Below are positions 1 to 6,787 of a stretch of 22,481 nucleotides of DNA, in pieces. The DNA is from Halobacteriovoraceae bacterium (GTDB lineage: Bacteria > Bdellovibrionota > Bacteriovoracia > Bacteriovoracales > Bacteriovoracaceae), in the NCBI GenBank assembly GCA_002718735.1, contig PBFR01000028.1, positions 1 to 22,481 on the forward strand. The letters run 5' to 3'. Below the pieces are notes generated by a model, which did not search any database, was not told the origin of the DNA, and was given only the letters and a program-made list of their open reading frames with translations. Numbering within the stretch: the first letter of the stretch is position 1; every line of letters starts with the position of its first letter. Made by a program: the position numbers and the translations under genes.

Positions 1-84
1 CTGAATCAGTTAATGGAATTCGTCCTCGACACCTTAGTTTAATTTCTTATCTTTGATGACCAGCGATTGGTCGAGTTACTAGTG

Positions 85-390
85 TTATTCGATGCAATTA
101 ATTGTCCAAGTTGCGCTATCTGAGTTTCTTTCCGAGCATTGCTTAACCTTACTAACTGAAGCTCTACTTTTATTACATCTAATTCTAAAAGGATCAGCTG
201 TTCCCGACCATACCGTTGAGTCATCAAATGCTCTATAACATACTTCAGCTTTTTCAACGCTTGTGCGACTATTTTTACATTGTTGAGCCCAAGCTCCTGA
301 ATACAACCTTTCACAAGTGTCTGCTAGTGATGCATTTGCAAAGGAATTAATGCTTAGGAAAAAGACTGCAAATAAAACAGGTGGTTTCAT
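85..390 (-). CDS. Small secreted Cys-rich repeat protein, function unknown
   Basis: This 101-residue protein starts at MKPPVLF, where an AGGA ribosome binding site sits five bases upstream; a longer reading would only add a charged leader. Residues 1-23 form a Sec signal peptide (hydrophobic VLFAVFFLSI, likely cleavage near ANA or SLA). The mature part has six cysteines (26, 38, 51, 72, 85, 99) and a repeated unit of about 34 residues: CKNSRTSVEKAEVC at 38-51 and CNKSRASVSKVKQC at 72-85, each preceded by an aromatic-containing strand, with a partial third unit at the C-terminus. Even cysteine number and export suggest a disulfide-bonded periplasmic or extracellular protein. I do not recognise the family. 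Confidence 0.65.
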   Translation of the reverse strand: MKPPVLFAVFFLSINSFANASLADTCERLYSGAWAQQCKNSRTSVEKAEVCYRAFDDSTVWSGTADPFRIRCNKSRASVSKVKQCSERNSDSATWTINCIE

Positions 391-549
391 TTTTATCCTG
401 TTCTTTTGAATAATGGTTTTTAAATTCAATATACTCATAGATTGCCATCAATAATGACTAATTTGGTGCTCGAGGAAAACTTTTCAATGGGTGTTAGCTT
501 TCTAACACCATCCTAATTTTTCGGTACTTTAGCTCACTTTTAAAAAATC

Positions 550-602
550 TATCGCAAGTATCGCGCGCAAAGTATCGCTGCGATAGTTTAATGCGATACT
601 TT
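550..602. repeat. Cluster of five TATCGC/GCGATA hexamers with nested inverted repeats
   Basis: TATCGC occurs at 550, 559 and 573 and its complement GCGATA at 580 and 593. AAAGTATCGC (569-578) pairs perfectly with GCGATACTTT (593-602), and CTATCGC (549-555) with GCGATAG (580-586); AAGTATCGC is also directly repeated at 556 and 570. Such density suggests a multi-site protein-binding region or a recombination site, but no adjacent gene explains it. Confidence 0.5.
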
Positions 603-845
603 AATTTCTTCTTTATGCTTAAGCATTTGAAAAGATACTCAAATTTAACTGGCATTATCATTGCTTTATGTAGAACCGAAGACGAAAAAGCGTAAATTTT
701 GTATTCCTCACAACTCCCTCACAAAGTCATCACGTGTGTTGTAGAAAAATGAAAGTGAAGTAGTTTAAGCCTCTAAGTATTAGAAAATTCTAGCCACAAC
801 GATGTTTTGAAAAATTGATAGTATAGGGATAGCTTCCTTATTTGC

Positions 846-862
846 GGTCACAAATTGTGACC
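846..862. promoter_or_regulatory. Perfect 17-base palindrome, operator-like
   Basis: GGTCACAA-A-TTGTGACC is a perfect inverted repeat with 8-base arms around one central base. This is the usual geometry of a dimeric regulator site. The nearest gene is more than 200 bases away, so its target is unclear. Confidence 0.4.
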
Positions 863-960
863 TCAATACTTCGAACTCACTAAAATTACACTCAAACATC
901 AAGTCCTCAGGAAAACGTTTTAAGTTTCTTCTAACGGCGAAACTAAATTGAAAAGGAAGA

Positions 961-993
961 ATGGTGGTATTCGAACTGCTGTACTAAACAAGT
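961..993 (-). repeat. Boundary repeat copy 6 (tRNA-3'-end-like part only)
   Basis: The plus strand reads ATGGTGGTATTCGAACTGCT followed by GTACTAAAC. It aligns with the distal half of the copy at 5706-5791 (GGCTATCGAACTGCGG, then TATTAAAT) with few mismatches. No terminator hairpin accompanies it. Orientation matches the other copies and the tRNA-Phe gene. Being short and diverged it is the weakest copy I list. Confidence 0.45.
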
Positions 994-1041
994 CGTTAAG
1001 TGTTTAAAATCTGTGCTTAGGAGAGAAAGTTGAATGACCAG

Positions 1042-1063
1042 TTATTGACTACTTATTGACTAC
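1042..1063 (+). repeat. Tandem 11-base repeat upstream of the toxin-antitoxin-like pair
   Basis: TTATTGACTAC occurs twice back to back, ending 18 bases before the start codon at 1082. Each unit contains TTGACT, a possible -35 element, with AT-rich sequence after it. The position fits an operator-promoter bound by the HTH protein encoded by the second gene, as in self-regulated toxin-antitoxin operons. Confidence 0.45.
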
Positions 1064-1081
1064 ATGCTAAAAAGTAAATAG

Positions 1082-1321
1082 ATGAACATAAAATACAGCT
1101 CACACTCCGTAGACAGAATGCTCCAGCGAAATATATCCACTAAAGAAGTTGAGATTATTATAAGTGAGCCAGATGGAAAGATTAAACAGTCCCAAGATAA
1201 ATATATCTTTTACAAAAAACTAAAGGGACGTAAAGATAACTTAATTGCGGCAGTAACTGTAACCAGAAGCAAAAATGTTTTTGAAGTGATCACTGTCATG
1301 ATTAATTTTGAGGTAAAATAA
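1082..1321 (+). CDS. DUF4258 family protein, putative toxin partner
   Basis: This 79-residue protein has the pattern of DUF4258: SSHSVDRMLQRNIS near the N-terminus, then EVEIIISEPDG, YIFYKKLKGR and a C-terminal VFEVITVM strand. The fold is related to RelE/HigB-type small proteins and the family is often found paired with DUF2283 proteins. The stop codon overlaps the next start (TAATG), so the two are probably translationally coupled. No strong Shine-Dalgarno precedes the ATG. A toxin role is inferred from family and pairing, not from catalytic residues I can name. Confidence 0.75.
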   Translation: MNIKYSSHSVDRMLQRNISTKEVEIIISEPDGKIKQSQDKYIFYKKLKGRKDNLIAAVTVTRSKNVFEVITVMINFEVK

Positions 1322-1635
1322 TGAAAGTTTATCATGATTCTGAAATTGATTACCTATCTATCGATTTCTCTGACGAGGTTGAGGCGAAATCTGAATACCA
1401 AGATGGAATAATAGTTCGTTATAACAAGAAAGGCAATGTCATTGGTATCGACATTACTGACTCTATGAAGCTTTTTAGCAGTTCTGATTTAATGACCCTT
1501 AAAGAGGCCTGTGCTTTCTTGGGGATCTCCGAATCAACAATGAGAAGAAAAATTAGAGATGGAAAAGTGAACTTCACCAAAGAAGGGAAGGACTACAGAT
1601 TTAAAAAATCTGATATCATTCAGCTTGCAGCTTAA
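1321..1635 (+). CDS. DUF2283 protein fused to a MerR/excisionase-type HTH, putative antitoxin
   Basis: Residues 1-52 match DUF2283 (MKVYHDSEIDYLSIDFSD ... DGIIVRYNKKGNVIGIDITD). Residues 57-104 form a helix-turn-helix of the excisionase/MerR type (LMTLKEACAFLGISESTMRRKIRDGKV ... YRFKKSDI). The 104-residue fusion joins the presumed neutralising domain to a DNA-binding domain, which would let it repress its own operon through the tandem repeat at 1042-1063. It overlaps the DUF4258 gene by one base. The gene ends directly at a boundary repeat, so this pair forms one compact cassette. Confidence 0.75.
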   Translation: MKVYHDSEIDYLSIDFSDEVEAKSEYQDGIIVRYNKKGNVIGIDITDSMKLFSSSDLMTLKEACAFLGISESTMRRKIRDGKVNFTKEGKDYRFKKSDIIQLAA

Positions 1636-1678
1636 TCTCCCCCAAGCGGACGATTATCGAACGGTGGTGTTTAAAGGC
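1636..1678 (-). repeat. Boundary repeat copy 5 (tRNA-3'-end-like part)
   Basis: Directly after the stop codon at 1635 the plus strand reads TCTCCCCCAAGCGGACGATT then ATCGAACGGTGG and TTTAAA. It aligns with the copy at 4146-4235 (TCCCCAAGCAGAGGATTATCG). GCGGAC at 1646-1651 equals the T-stem of the tRNA-Phe gene at 11124-11129. The hairpin half is missing; the antitoxin gene runs right up to the tRNA-like half. Confidence 0.55.
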
Positions 1679-1696
1679 ACTCTCAAGGCTTTGTAA

Positions 1697-2473
1697 TTAC
1701 TTGATTAGAGGTTTAAGTATCTTTAGAAGCTCATCAACCTCAGTAACCATAGGCAGATGCCCCGAATCAACGTCATAGACTGTCTCAATTTTAGAATTGG
1801 CCAAGATTTTATCTTGTGTCGCACTCCCAATGATTTTATCCTTTAAAGTTCTTATATAAACTTTTTGAATGCGTTCATATTCAGAATAATCAAAGTTAAC
1901 TTCATCATCTCCGATCTTGGACGGCTCATCAGTCGAGTTCATCCAAATGAATCTCTTCTCTTCAGGGCCTGCATCTTGAGCAAAAGCATCTAAGTACTTG
2001 TCAGCCGAGGTGATCACCATGCTCGCCTCACCTTCAACGTAAGTTATTCCTCTAAAGTAAAAGCTTTCATCTTCTTTAGATAGTTTTTGAAATGCAGTTT
2101 CACCTGGCATTGGAACAACCGCACTTATATAAATAATCTTTTTAATTTTCTTCTCAGGACAAAGTCCAATAGCATGATTAACGATTGCTCCCGCCTGGCT
2201 ATGTGCAATCAGAGTGTCATTATAGGTCAATTTTTCACAGAGCGACTCAGTACTAGATTTTAGTGTGACTTCTTTATGAGGAAGTTCATCATTTCTCCCT
2301 GGTAGTTCGATCGCAGTGCTTGAAACATGCAATTTAGTTCTTAGAAGATGCCATGACCAAGCTTTCAGATTCGCTCCATGAACAAAAAGAACTCTCCCTG
2401 AAGGTTTTTTCCCCACACTAGCACAAGCATAACTTATCGAAACCACTGAAATCAAAATCAGAATCTTCTTCAT
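1697..2473 (-). CDS. Alpha/beta hydrolase lipoprotein
   Basis: The 258-residue protein has a lipoprotein signal peptide with lipobox SYAC (Cys17), placing it on a membrane facing the periplasm. The hydrolase fold starts with VLFVHGANLKAWSW (28-41, oxyanion-hole HG), as in the plant methylesterase/EstC-like branch. The nucleophile is Ser92 in AHSQAG, the acid probably Asp212, and the base His239 in DSGHLPMV. The nucleophile elbow is odd: both glycines of the usual GxSxG are alanine. It lies divergent from the LysR gene at 2557, across an intergenic stretch with an inverted repeat, so it is probably that regulator's target. The substrate is not predictable. Confidence 0.8.
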   Translation of the reverse strand: MKKILILISVVSISYACASVGKKPSGRVLFVHGANLKAWSWHLLRTKLHVSSTAIELPGRNDELPHKEVTLKSSTESLCEKLTYNDTLIAHSQAGAIVNHAIGLCPEKKIKKIIYISAVVPMPGETAFQKLSKEDESFYFRGITYVEGEASMVITSADKYLDAFAQDAGPEEKRFIWMNSTDEPSKIGDDEVNFDYSEYERIQKVYIRTLKDKIIGSATQDKILANSKIETVYDVDSGHLPMVTEVDELLKILKPLIK

Positions 2474-2489
2474 ATGTCCCCCCCTTATA

Positions 2490-2551
2490 TTGATGCAAAC
2501 TATAATTATTTCAGCAAAAAATTAAATTCATTATTTTTATGTTAGCATCAA
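2490..2551. promoter_or_regulatory. Inverted repeat in the hydrolase/LysR divergent promoter region
   Basis: TTGATGCAAAC (2490-2500) and GTTAGCATCAA (2541-2551) are inverted copies matching at 10 of 11 positions, about 40 bases apart. They flank the divergent promoter region. Paired sites of this kind suit LysR-type regulators. The right arm would lie inside the coding region if the upstream ATG at 2539 were used, which favours the ATG at 2557. Confidence 0.5.
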
Positions 2552-2556
2552 TTATT

Positions 2557-3402
2557 ATGAGTTTATCAAATTTAGGTTTAGATGCTTTCTTACAGATTTA
2601 TAGAGAAGGAACCGTACAAGGAGCGGCTAAATCCTTAGGCCTTACACCAACGGCAATAACCCAAAGAGTGCGCTCTCTTGAAAAGGATTTAAACACGACA
2701 CTTTTTCTGAGGACAAAGAAGGGAATGCTTTTAACCGATGCTGGTAAGAAACTTCTTCAATTTGCCCAGGCTAAAGAGGTAATGGAATCTGATATTCTTT
2801 CAAAAATCTCTAGTGAAGCACGTGTAAGTCCTATCATTCTTCGCTTTAGCGCCTCAACCTACTACACCTACTCAAAATTATTACCAATTGCCGAAAAATT
2901 AAAAACTAAATACGAACATCTTTATTTTGATTTTGATGTGGATGACAATGACGACAAGATTGAAAAACTTAAGGAAGGAAAAACGGACTTTATAATCATT
3001 CCAAGAGAAGCTGTTCCACTTGAATTTGACTCAAAGCTTTTAAAAAAGAGAAAGTACGTTTTGGTTGGTGGCTCTCACTTTAAAAAGTCAAAAAAGGACC
3101 CAGTAATCATTGATTACGCAAAAAAAGATCCATTCACCGATATGTTTTTTAAGAAGCTCAAAATAAAATACAATCAATTAAAGAACAGACATTATGTTAA
3201 CAACACTCTAATGATTCCCAAGCTCATTGAAGCCAACTTAGGCGTGGCAGTCCTAGACGAAGAACACTTTAAGCAAGCTAAGGCCCGCTACAAGATTTTT
3301 AATCTATACCCCAGCAAGTTCTATGAGATTGAATGGGCTATCGTATGGATGCCTAGGTTGGAGATGCCAGGATATATTAATGATTTGGTAAGTGAGTTTT
3401 AG
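2557..3402 (+). CDS. LysR-type transcriptional regulator
   Basis: The N-terminal winged HTH is clear (AFLQIYREGTVQGAAKSLGLTPTAITQRVRSLEKDLNTTLFLR), followed by a linker helix and an effector-binding domain ending near WAIVWMPRLEMPGY. I choose the ATG at 2557 (MSLSNLGLDAF), which matches usual LysR N-termini; an upstream in-frame ATG at 2539 would run through the inverted repeat. Neither start has a clear ribosome binding site. With the 2557 start it has 281 residues, slightly short for the family. It is divergent from the hydrolase lipoprotein and probably controls it. The effector is unknown. Confidence 0.85.
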   Translation: MSLSNLGLDAFLQIYREGTVQGAAKSLGLTPTAITQRVRSLEKDLNTTLFLRTKKGMLLTDAGKKLLQFAQAKEVMESDILSKISSEARVSPIILRFSASTYYTYSKLLPIAEKLKTKYEHLYFDFDVDDNDDKIEKLKEGKTDFIIIPREAVPLEFDSKLLKKRKYVLVGGSHFKKSKKDPVIIDYAKKDPFTDMFFKKLKIKYNQLKNRHYVNNTLMIPKLIEANLGVAVLDEEHFKQAKARYKIFNLYPSKFYEIEWAIVWMPRLEMPGYINDLVSEF

Positions 3403-3408
3403 ATATAA

Positions 3409-3484
3409 GAAGGCCCAGCGGATTAAACTGGGCTTTAAAGCTTTCTAAAACATGGTGCCCCGACGTCTCCGGTTATCAAAAGAT
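3409..3484. repeat. Boundary repeat copy 1: hairpin plus tRNA-3'-end-like sequence
   Basis: A stem AAGGCCCAG / CTGGGCTTT (3411-3436) acts as terminator for the LysR gene. After a short spacer comes TGGTGCCCCGA (3453-3463), identical to the 3' end of the tRNA-Phe gene in this window, then CGTCTCCGGTTATCAAAA. The tRNA-like part lies in the same orientation as the tRNA-Phe gene (minus strand). Confidence 0.7.
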
Positions 3485-3526
3485 AATATATAGCAATAAA
3501 AACTTCATTCATCCACACAGGTAGAA

Positions 3527-4041
3527 TCACCTTTTAGATTTTAGCCCGATTTTCCTTCTGTCACTATCAATAGGGGTTAATTTTTCTTCTAGATTATCCA
3601 GTCTTTCAAAAACTACTTTGAATAGTTGATTGGTCCCCTTCTCAATTGAGTTTATTCTCTTTAAGTTCTCATGCTCTAACATTAAAAAACTTCTGAGCTT
3701 CGTAAAAATCCTCATAATAGATATATTAACCAATGCAGCTTGATCACTTCTTAAAACACTTGAAAGCATAGCTACACCATTCTCTGTAAAAACAAGGGGT
3801 TGCTTCTGCTTTCCACCCCTTCCAACTTTTGAAGTACCAATTTGGCACTTCAAAGATTCATACTCTTCCTTAGTTAGCTGAAACATAAAATCTTCATGAA
3901 ACCTAACTAAGTTCCTTCTAACTTGCCTATTTAAAGCCTTCTTCTCTACCCCATTCAGTTGGCTAAGTCACTATCAAGCATCACTTTCTGTCCGCGAATT
4001 ACATAAATCATGTTTTGAATTTGGTCTAATTGAATCTCCAT
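3527..4041 (-). pseudogene. ORF6N-domain DNA-binding protein, broken by a frameshift
   Basis: The intact gene would start at the ATG at 4041, behind a very strong ribosome binding site (GGAGGA, 4 bases before ATG). The first 27 codons read MEIQLDQIQNMIYVIRGQKV and then MLDSDLA, a typical ORF6N start. Near 3958-3960 one base appears to be missing, because the next frame continues LNGVEKKALNRQVRRNLV and RFHEDFMFQLTKEEYESLKC. The rest shows VFTENGVAMLSSVLRSDQAA and a coiled-coil tail. ORF6N (KilA-N-like) proteins are phage-associated DNA-binding proteins. Only the 119-residue part from 3886 stays open. A sequencing error could also explain the shift. Confidence 0.8.
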
Positions 4042-4371
4042 ACTTTCCTCCAAGAAAATGTGGAAACTTAGCAAGCTATATGCCTGGAGGTAATTAAATT
4101 GATTATTGAAGATGAAGTTTTATCTTTTTTGAAAGGCCTAAAATATAAAAGCCCAGTGGGTGAATTGGGCTTTTAAGTTTTCTAAATCGTAGTGTCCCCA
4201 AGCAGAGGATTATCGCACCGCAATTTTTGAGAGCTTTAATTGTAACGGTTAATTGTGGCACTTTTCTTGCTTCTTAGTTGACTAGCAAAGTTCAATTCAC
4301 AGTTAAATACCTAAAAAAACTTAATTGTAGATGTAAATGTTTTATACGGTATTCAATAAAAAGGCACGAGC
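4042..4371. other. Intergenic region between two divergent genes, holding boundary repeat 2
   Basis: This 330-base stretch lies between the divergent ORF6N gene and metallopeptidase gene. It contains the boundary repeat at 4146-4235 and otherwise AT-rich sequence that must hold both promoters. A TTGACT at about 4277 could be a -35 element for the peptidase gene, but I see no well-spaced -10. No coding region is evident. Confidence 0.5.
4146..4235. repeat. Boundary repeat copy 2: hairpin plus tRNA-3'-end-like sequence
   Basis: The stem is AAAAGCCCA / TGGGCTTTT (4147-4174). It is followed by AAGTTTTCTAAATCG, shared with copy 3, then TAGTGTCCCCAAGCAGAGGA and TTATCGCACCGC. This copy lies between the 5' ends of two divergent genes, where a transcription terminator serves no gene end. 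That argues that the module is more than a terminator. Confidence 0.7.
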
Positions 4372-5670
4372 ATGAGAATTCGAGAGCTTAACGAAAAACT
4401 TTATTCCCTACTACTCATTGGCTCATTCTTCAGCCTCATACTCCAAAGTGCCCAGGCAGACCCAAGTTTTCACAGCTTTGAGCATAACAACTCAAAAGCC
4501 GTTTTGGTTGATTTTAAAAAAGCTCTATATGAAGTTGTCATCGATTTTAATAAAAAAACATCTTTCGTTAATTCCAGTATAAAGTTTGAGCAAAAGGAGA
4601 AAGGCCATCCTATTTTTGACCTAAGTAACCATGTTTTTGAGGCAAGACTTGAGGGGCAGGAAGTTAAAACTCCAGAGATAAGCTCACCGGATGGTGCGAC
4701 CAAATTCAGAATAATTAATAAGGTTACTTCACCGGGAGAGCACGTTTTAAATGTTAAAAATGACATAGATGAATTTACTCAAAGAATCGACTTTTCAGGA
4801 GGAGAAGCCAATCTTGCGATGTGGTTGTCGGACCTTTCTGACAGAGAATTCCTTGAAATATTTGTTCCTTCAAATTTTGAATTCGATCAATATAAAATGA
4901 CTTTTAAGTTCACTATTATTGGCACAAATATAGAACATGAGGTGTATTCAAACGGAAAAGTCACAAAATCGAAAAATTCGTTTATTATTGAATTTCCCGA
5001 TTACTTTAACTCAAGCTCCCCATATATTCATTTGACTCCCTCAGATATCTATCTTGAAGAAAAAACTACGTTTGAGTCAACATGTGGACGCAAGGTAGGT
5101 GTGACGATTTATTCTCCAACCTTAGAGGTTATCGAGGAAACAAAGAACTCCATCCAAAGTATTATTTCTGAGTTGGAAGAGAAAATCGCACCATGGCCTC
5201 ATGAATCTCTTCTTATCAATGTTTATGAAGGTGGAGGCGGAATGGAGTATGCAGGGGCTACAGAAACCGGAATTGAAGCTCTTAAGCATGAGATTATTCA
5301 CAGCTACTTTGCCCGCGGAGTAATGCCCGCTGACGGTAAATCAAGCTGGATAGATGAAGCAATCACAGAGTGGATGGAGAATGGATATAAACAATTTAAA
5401 TCACCTTGCTCTCAAAGTGCTGAATGTTCTTTAGAGATCAACTCCCTTGATAACTTCACGAGACATACAACTCTTTTTTACCATGAAGGAGAGCAATTCA
5501 TTGGCTACCTTGACTTGAAGTTTGCCGATAAAGGCGGAATGATTCCATTCTTATCCCACTTCTTTAAAAAGTATAAATTCAAAACGGTTACCACTGAAGT
5601 GTTTAAGTTAGAACTTGAAAGTTACTTCGATGAGGACTTAGAGCCTATCTTTAGGAATTATGTTTATTAG
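4372..5670 (+). CDS. Secreted M1-like (gluzincin) zinc metallopeptidase
   Basis: The 432-residue protein begins with a signal peptide (LYSLLLIGSFFSLILQSAQA, cleavage near residue 29). The zinc site is HEIIH (306-310) with the third ligand Glu329 in WIDEA, giving the HEXXH-18-E spacing of the M1 family. GGMEY (289-293) sits where M1 aminopeptidases have GAMEN, so it probably trims N-terminal residues or is derived from such an enzyme. Residues 30-230 look like a beta-rich N-terminal domain. Export suggests periplasmic or outside peptide degradation. It is short for M1, with little room for the large C-terminal helical domain. Boundary repeats flank it on both sides, so it forms a one-gene cassette. 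Confidence 0.85.
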   Translation: MRIRELNEKLYSLLLIGSFFSLILQSAQADPSFHSFEHNNSKAVLVDFKKALYEVVIDFNKKTSFVNSSIKFEQKEKGHPIFDLSNHVFEARLEGQEVKTPEISSPDGATKFRIINKVTSPGEHVLNVKNDIDEFTQRIDFSGGEANLAMWLSDLSDREFLEIFVPSNFEFDQYKMTFKFTIIGTNIEHEVYSNGKVTKSKNSFIIEFPDYFNSSSPYIHLTPSDIYLEEKTTFESTCGRKVGVTIYSPTLEVIEETKNSIQSIISELEEKIAPWPHESLLINVYEGGGGMEYAGATETGIEALKHEIIHSYFARGVMPADGKSSWIDEAITEWMENGYKQFKSPCSQSAECSLEINSLDNFTRHTTLFYHEGEQFIGYLDLKFADKGGMIPFLSHFFKKYKFKTVTTEVFKLELESYFDEDLEPIFRNYVY

Positions 5671-5705
5671 ATGAATATTCATTGGTTAAATCTTGCGGAT
5701 TAATG

Positions 5706-5791
5706 AAAAAGCCCAGTGGGTTAAACTGGGCTTTTAAGTTTCTAAATCTGGTGCCCCGAAGTCTCCGGCTATCGAACTGCGGTATTAAATA
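5706..5791. repeat. Boundary repeat copy 3: hairpin plus tRNA-3'-end-like sequence
   Basis: This is the best-preserved copy. AAAAAGCCCAG / CTGGGCTTTT (5706-5735) forms a terminator hairpin between convergent genes. After AAGTTTCTAAATC comes TGGTGCCCCGA (5749-5759), identical to the tRNA-Phe 3' end, then AGTCTCCGGCTATCGAACTG and CGGTATTAAAT. Read on the minus strand this is a T-loop-like TTCGATA, an acceptor-like CGGGGC and ACCA, followed by a terminator, as after a real tRNA gene. Confidence 0.75.
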
Positions 5792-5796
5792 TATCT

Positions 5797-6699
5797 CTAA
5801 CTAACTAATTTTTTCTTAATGGCATTAAATATTTGATCACTTACAATCTTAAGCCTAGCTGTACCAGCAATAGAAACTGGCGAAACAAGACTAACAGGTA
5901 GGCCTTGATTAGACCAACCATTTAAAACTCTTTTCAGCCGACCTTTTTGTATTTCAGGAGTACAAATAAAAGAAGGTGCCAAAACGACTCCTGCTCCGGA
6001 AATGGCGGCTTGAATTAACGATGACATCTGATTGCTTTCAATTCGGGCTTTAATTAAGACTGAACTTTTTTTACCATCTTTAACCAGCTCCCAGTTTTTC
6101 GTCATACTAAGTCCACTTATACTCAAGCAATTATGTTCCTTAAGATCGCTTACAGATTTTATTTTCGAGTGGGAATTTAAGTACTCTTCAGAGGCAACTA
6201 AAATAAGCTCTAATCTTCCAATTCTTTTAACCTTCAACTGACTCTCTTTAAGTTTTCCAATTCTAATTGCTAGGTCAAAACCATCCTTAACTAAATCGAT
6301 TACTTTATTACTATATTGAAGATCAAAGTTTAAATCGAGATAATCCTTACAGATCTTTCCAATTTCAGGAGCAATTAAATAAGTCCCCAAATCTTCCGGT
6401 GCCGTTATCTTTATTAAGCCTGAAGTCATCGAGTCTAATCCATGCAAGGATTTCTGAGCATCTTCTAAAACTTGAATTGGTCCCAAACAAGTTTCATAAA
6501 ATAAACGACCTGCAGTTGTTAAGGTCTGACTTCGAGTTGTTCTAAGCAGAAGTTTTGTTCCAGTAATCTTCTCCAATCTGGTTACAGCTTTACTGACTGT
6601 TGACTTGGGAGTTCTTAAAACTTCAGCAGCCCGAGTAAAACTCCCCTGCTGAACAACCTTGACAAATATGCGGGTTAATTCAATTTCGATTGTTTCCAT
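5797..6699 (-). CDS. LysR-type regulator of the CrgA-like group
   Basis: The 300-residue protein has the full LysR layout: HTH at about 20-40 (FTRAAEVLRTPKSTVSKAVTRLE), linker helix, then an effector domain with GLIKITAPEDLG and LVKDGFDLAIRIGKL, typical of the CrgA-like group often found beside oxidoreductases. It is divergent from the NmrA-like and dioxygenase genes, and a perfect palindrome lies just upstream of its start, so it probably regulates both itself and that pair. The inducer is unknown but may be a quinone or aromatic compound given the targets; that is inference. Confidence 0.88.
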   Translation of the reverse strand: METIEIELTRIFVKVVQQGSFTRAAEVLRTPKSTVSKAVTRLEKITGTKLLLRTTRSQTLTTAGRLFYETCLGPIQVLEDAQKSLHGLDSMTSGLIKITAPEDLGTYLIAPEIGKICKDYLDLNFDLQYSNKVIDLVKDGFDLAIRIGKLKESQLKVKRIGRLELILVASEEYLNSHSKIKSVSDLKEHNCLSISGLSMTKNWELVKDGKKSSVLIKARIESNQMSSLIQAAISGAGVVLAPSFICTPEIQKGRLKRVLNGWSNQGLPVSLVSPVSIAGTARLKIVSDQIFNAIKKKLVS

Positions 6700-6709
6700 A
6701 AAGAAACAT

Positions 6710-6724
6710 TATAATTCAATTATA
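6710..6724. promoter_or_regulatory. Palindromic LysR-type operator in the divergent promoter
   Basis: TATAATT-C-AATTATA is a perfect 15-base palindrome beginning 11 bases upstream of the LysR start codon. It fits the T-N11-A core expected for LysR-type binding sites. Its place between the regulator and the NmrA-like gene suggests autoregulation and control of the divergent operon. Confidence 0.5.
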
Positions 6725-6787
6725 GCATATTATCAACAATCTCATTTGGTGCGATAATCACTGTAGAACAAAAACAAGGAGAATTTC

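Larger units (their letters stand above)
391..1081. other. Gene-poor intergenic region with operator-like repeats
   Basis: I see no convincing coding region across almost 700 bases. The stretch holds a cluster of TATCGC/GCGATA hexamers (550-598), a perfect palindrome (846-862), a partial tRNA-3'-end-like repeat (961-993), and an 11-base tandem repeat directly before the next gene (1042-1063). A short TGGTGC...TCGAGGAA string at about 465-478 resembles part of the boundary repeat at 8564-8583 and may be another worn copy. The region may be the distal edge of the island or decayed cassettes. Confidence 0.5.

Noticed and set aside
58..72. Short hairpin GACCA-GCGAT-TGGTC after the first gene
   Set aside because: The five-base stem has no U-run on the minus strand, so it is too weak to call a terminator.
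39..314. Open frame of 91 codons on the minus strand
   Set aside because: It overlaps the signal-peptide protein at 85-390 in another frame, has no ribosome binding site worth noting and no recognisable domain.
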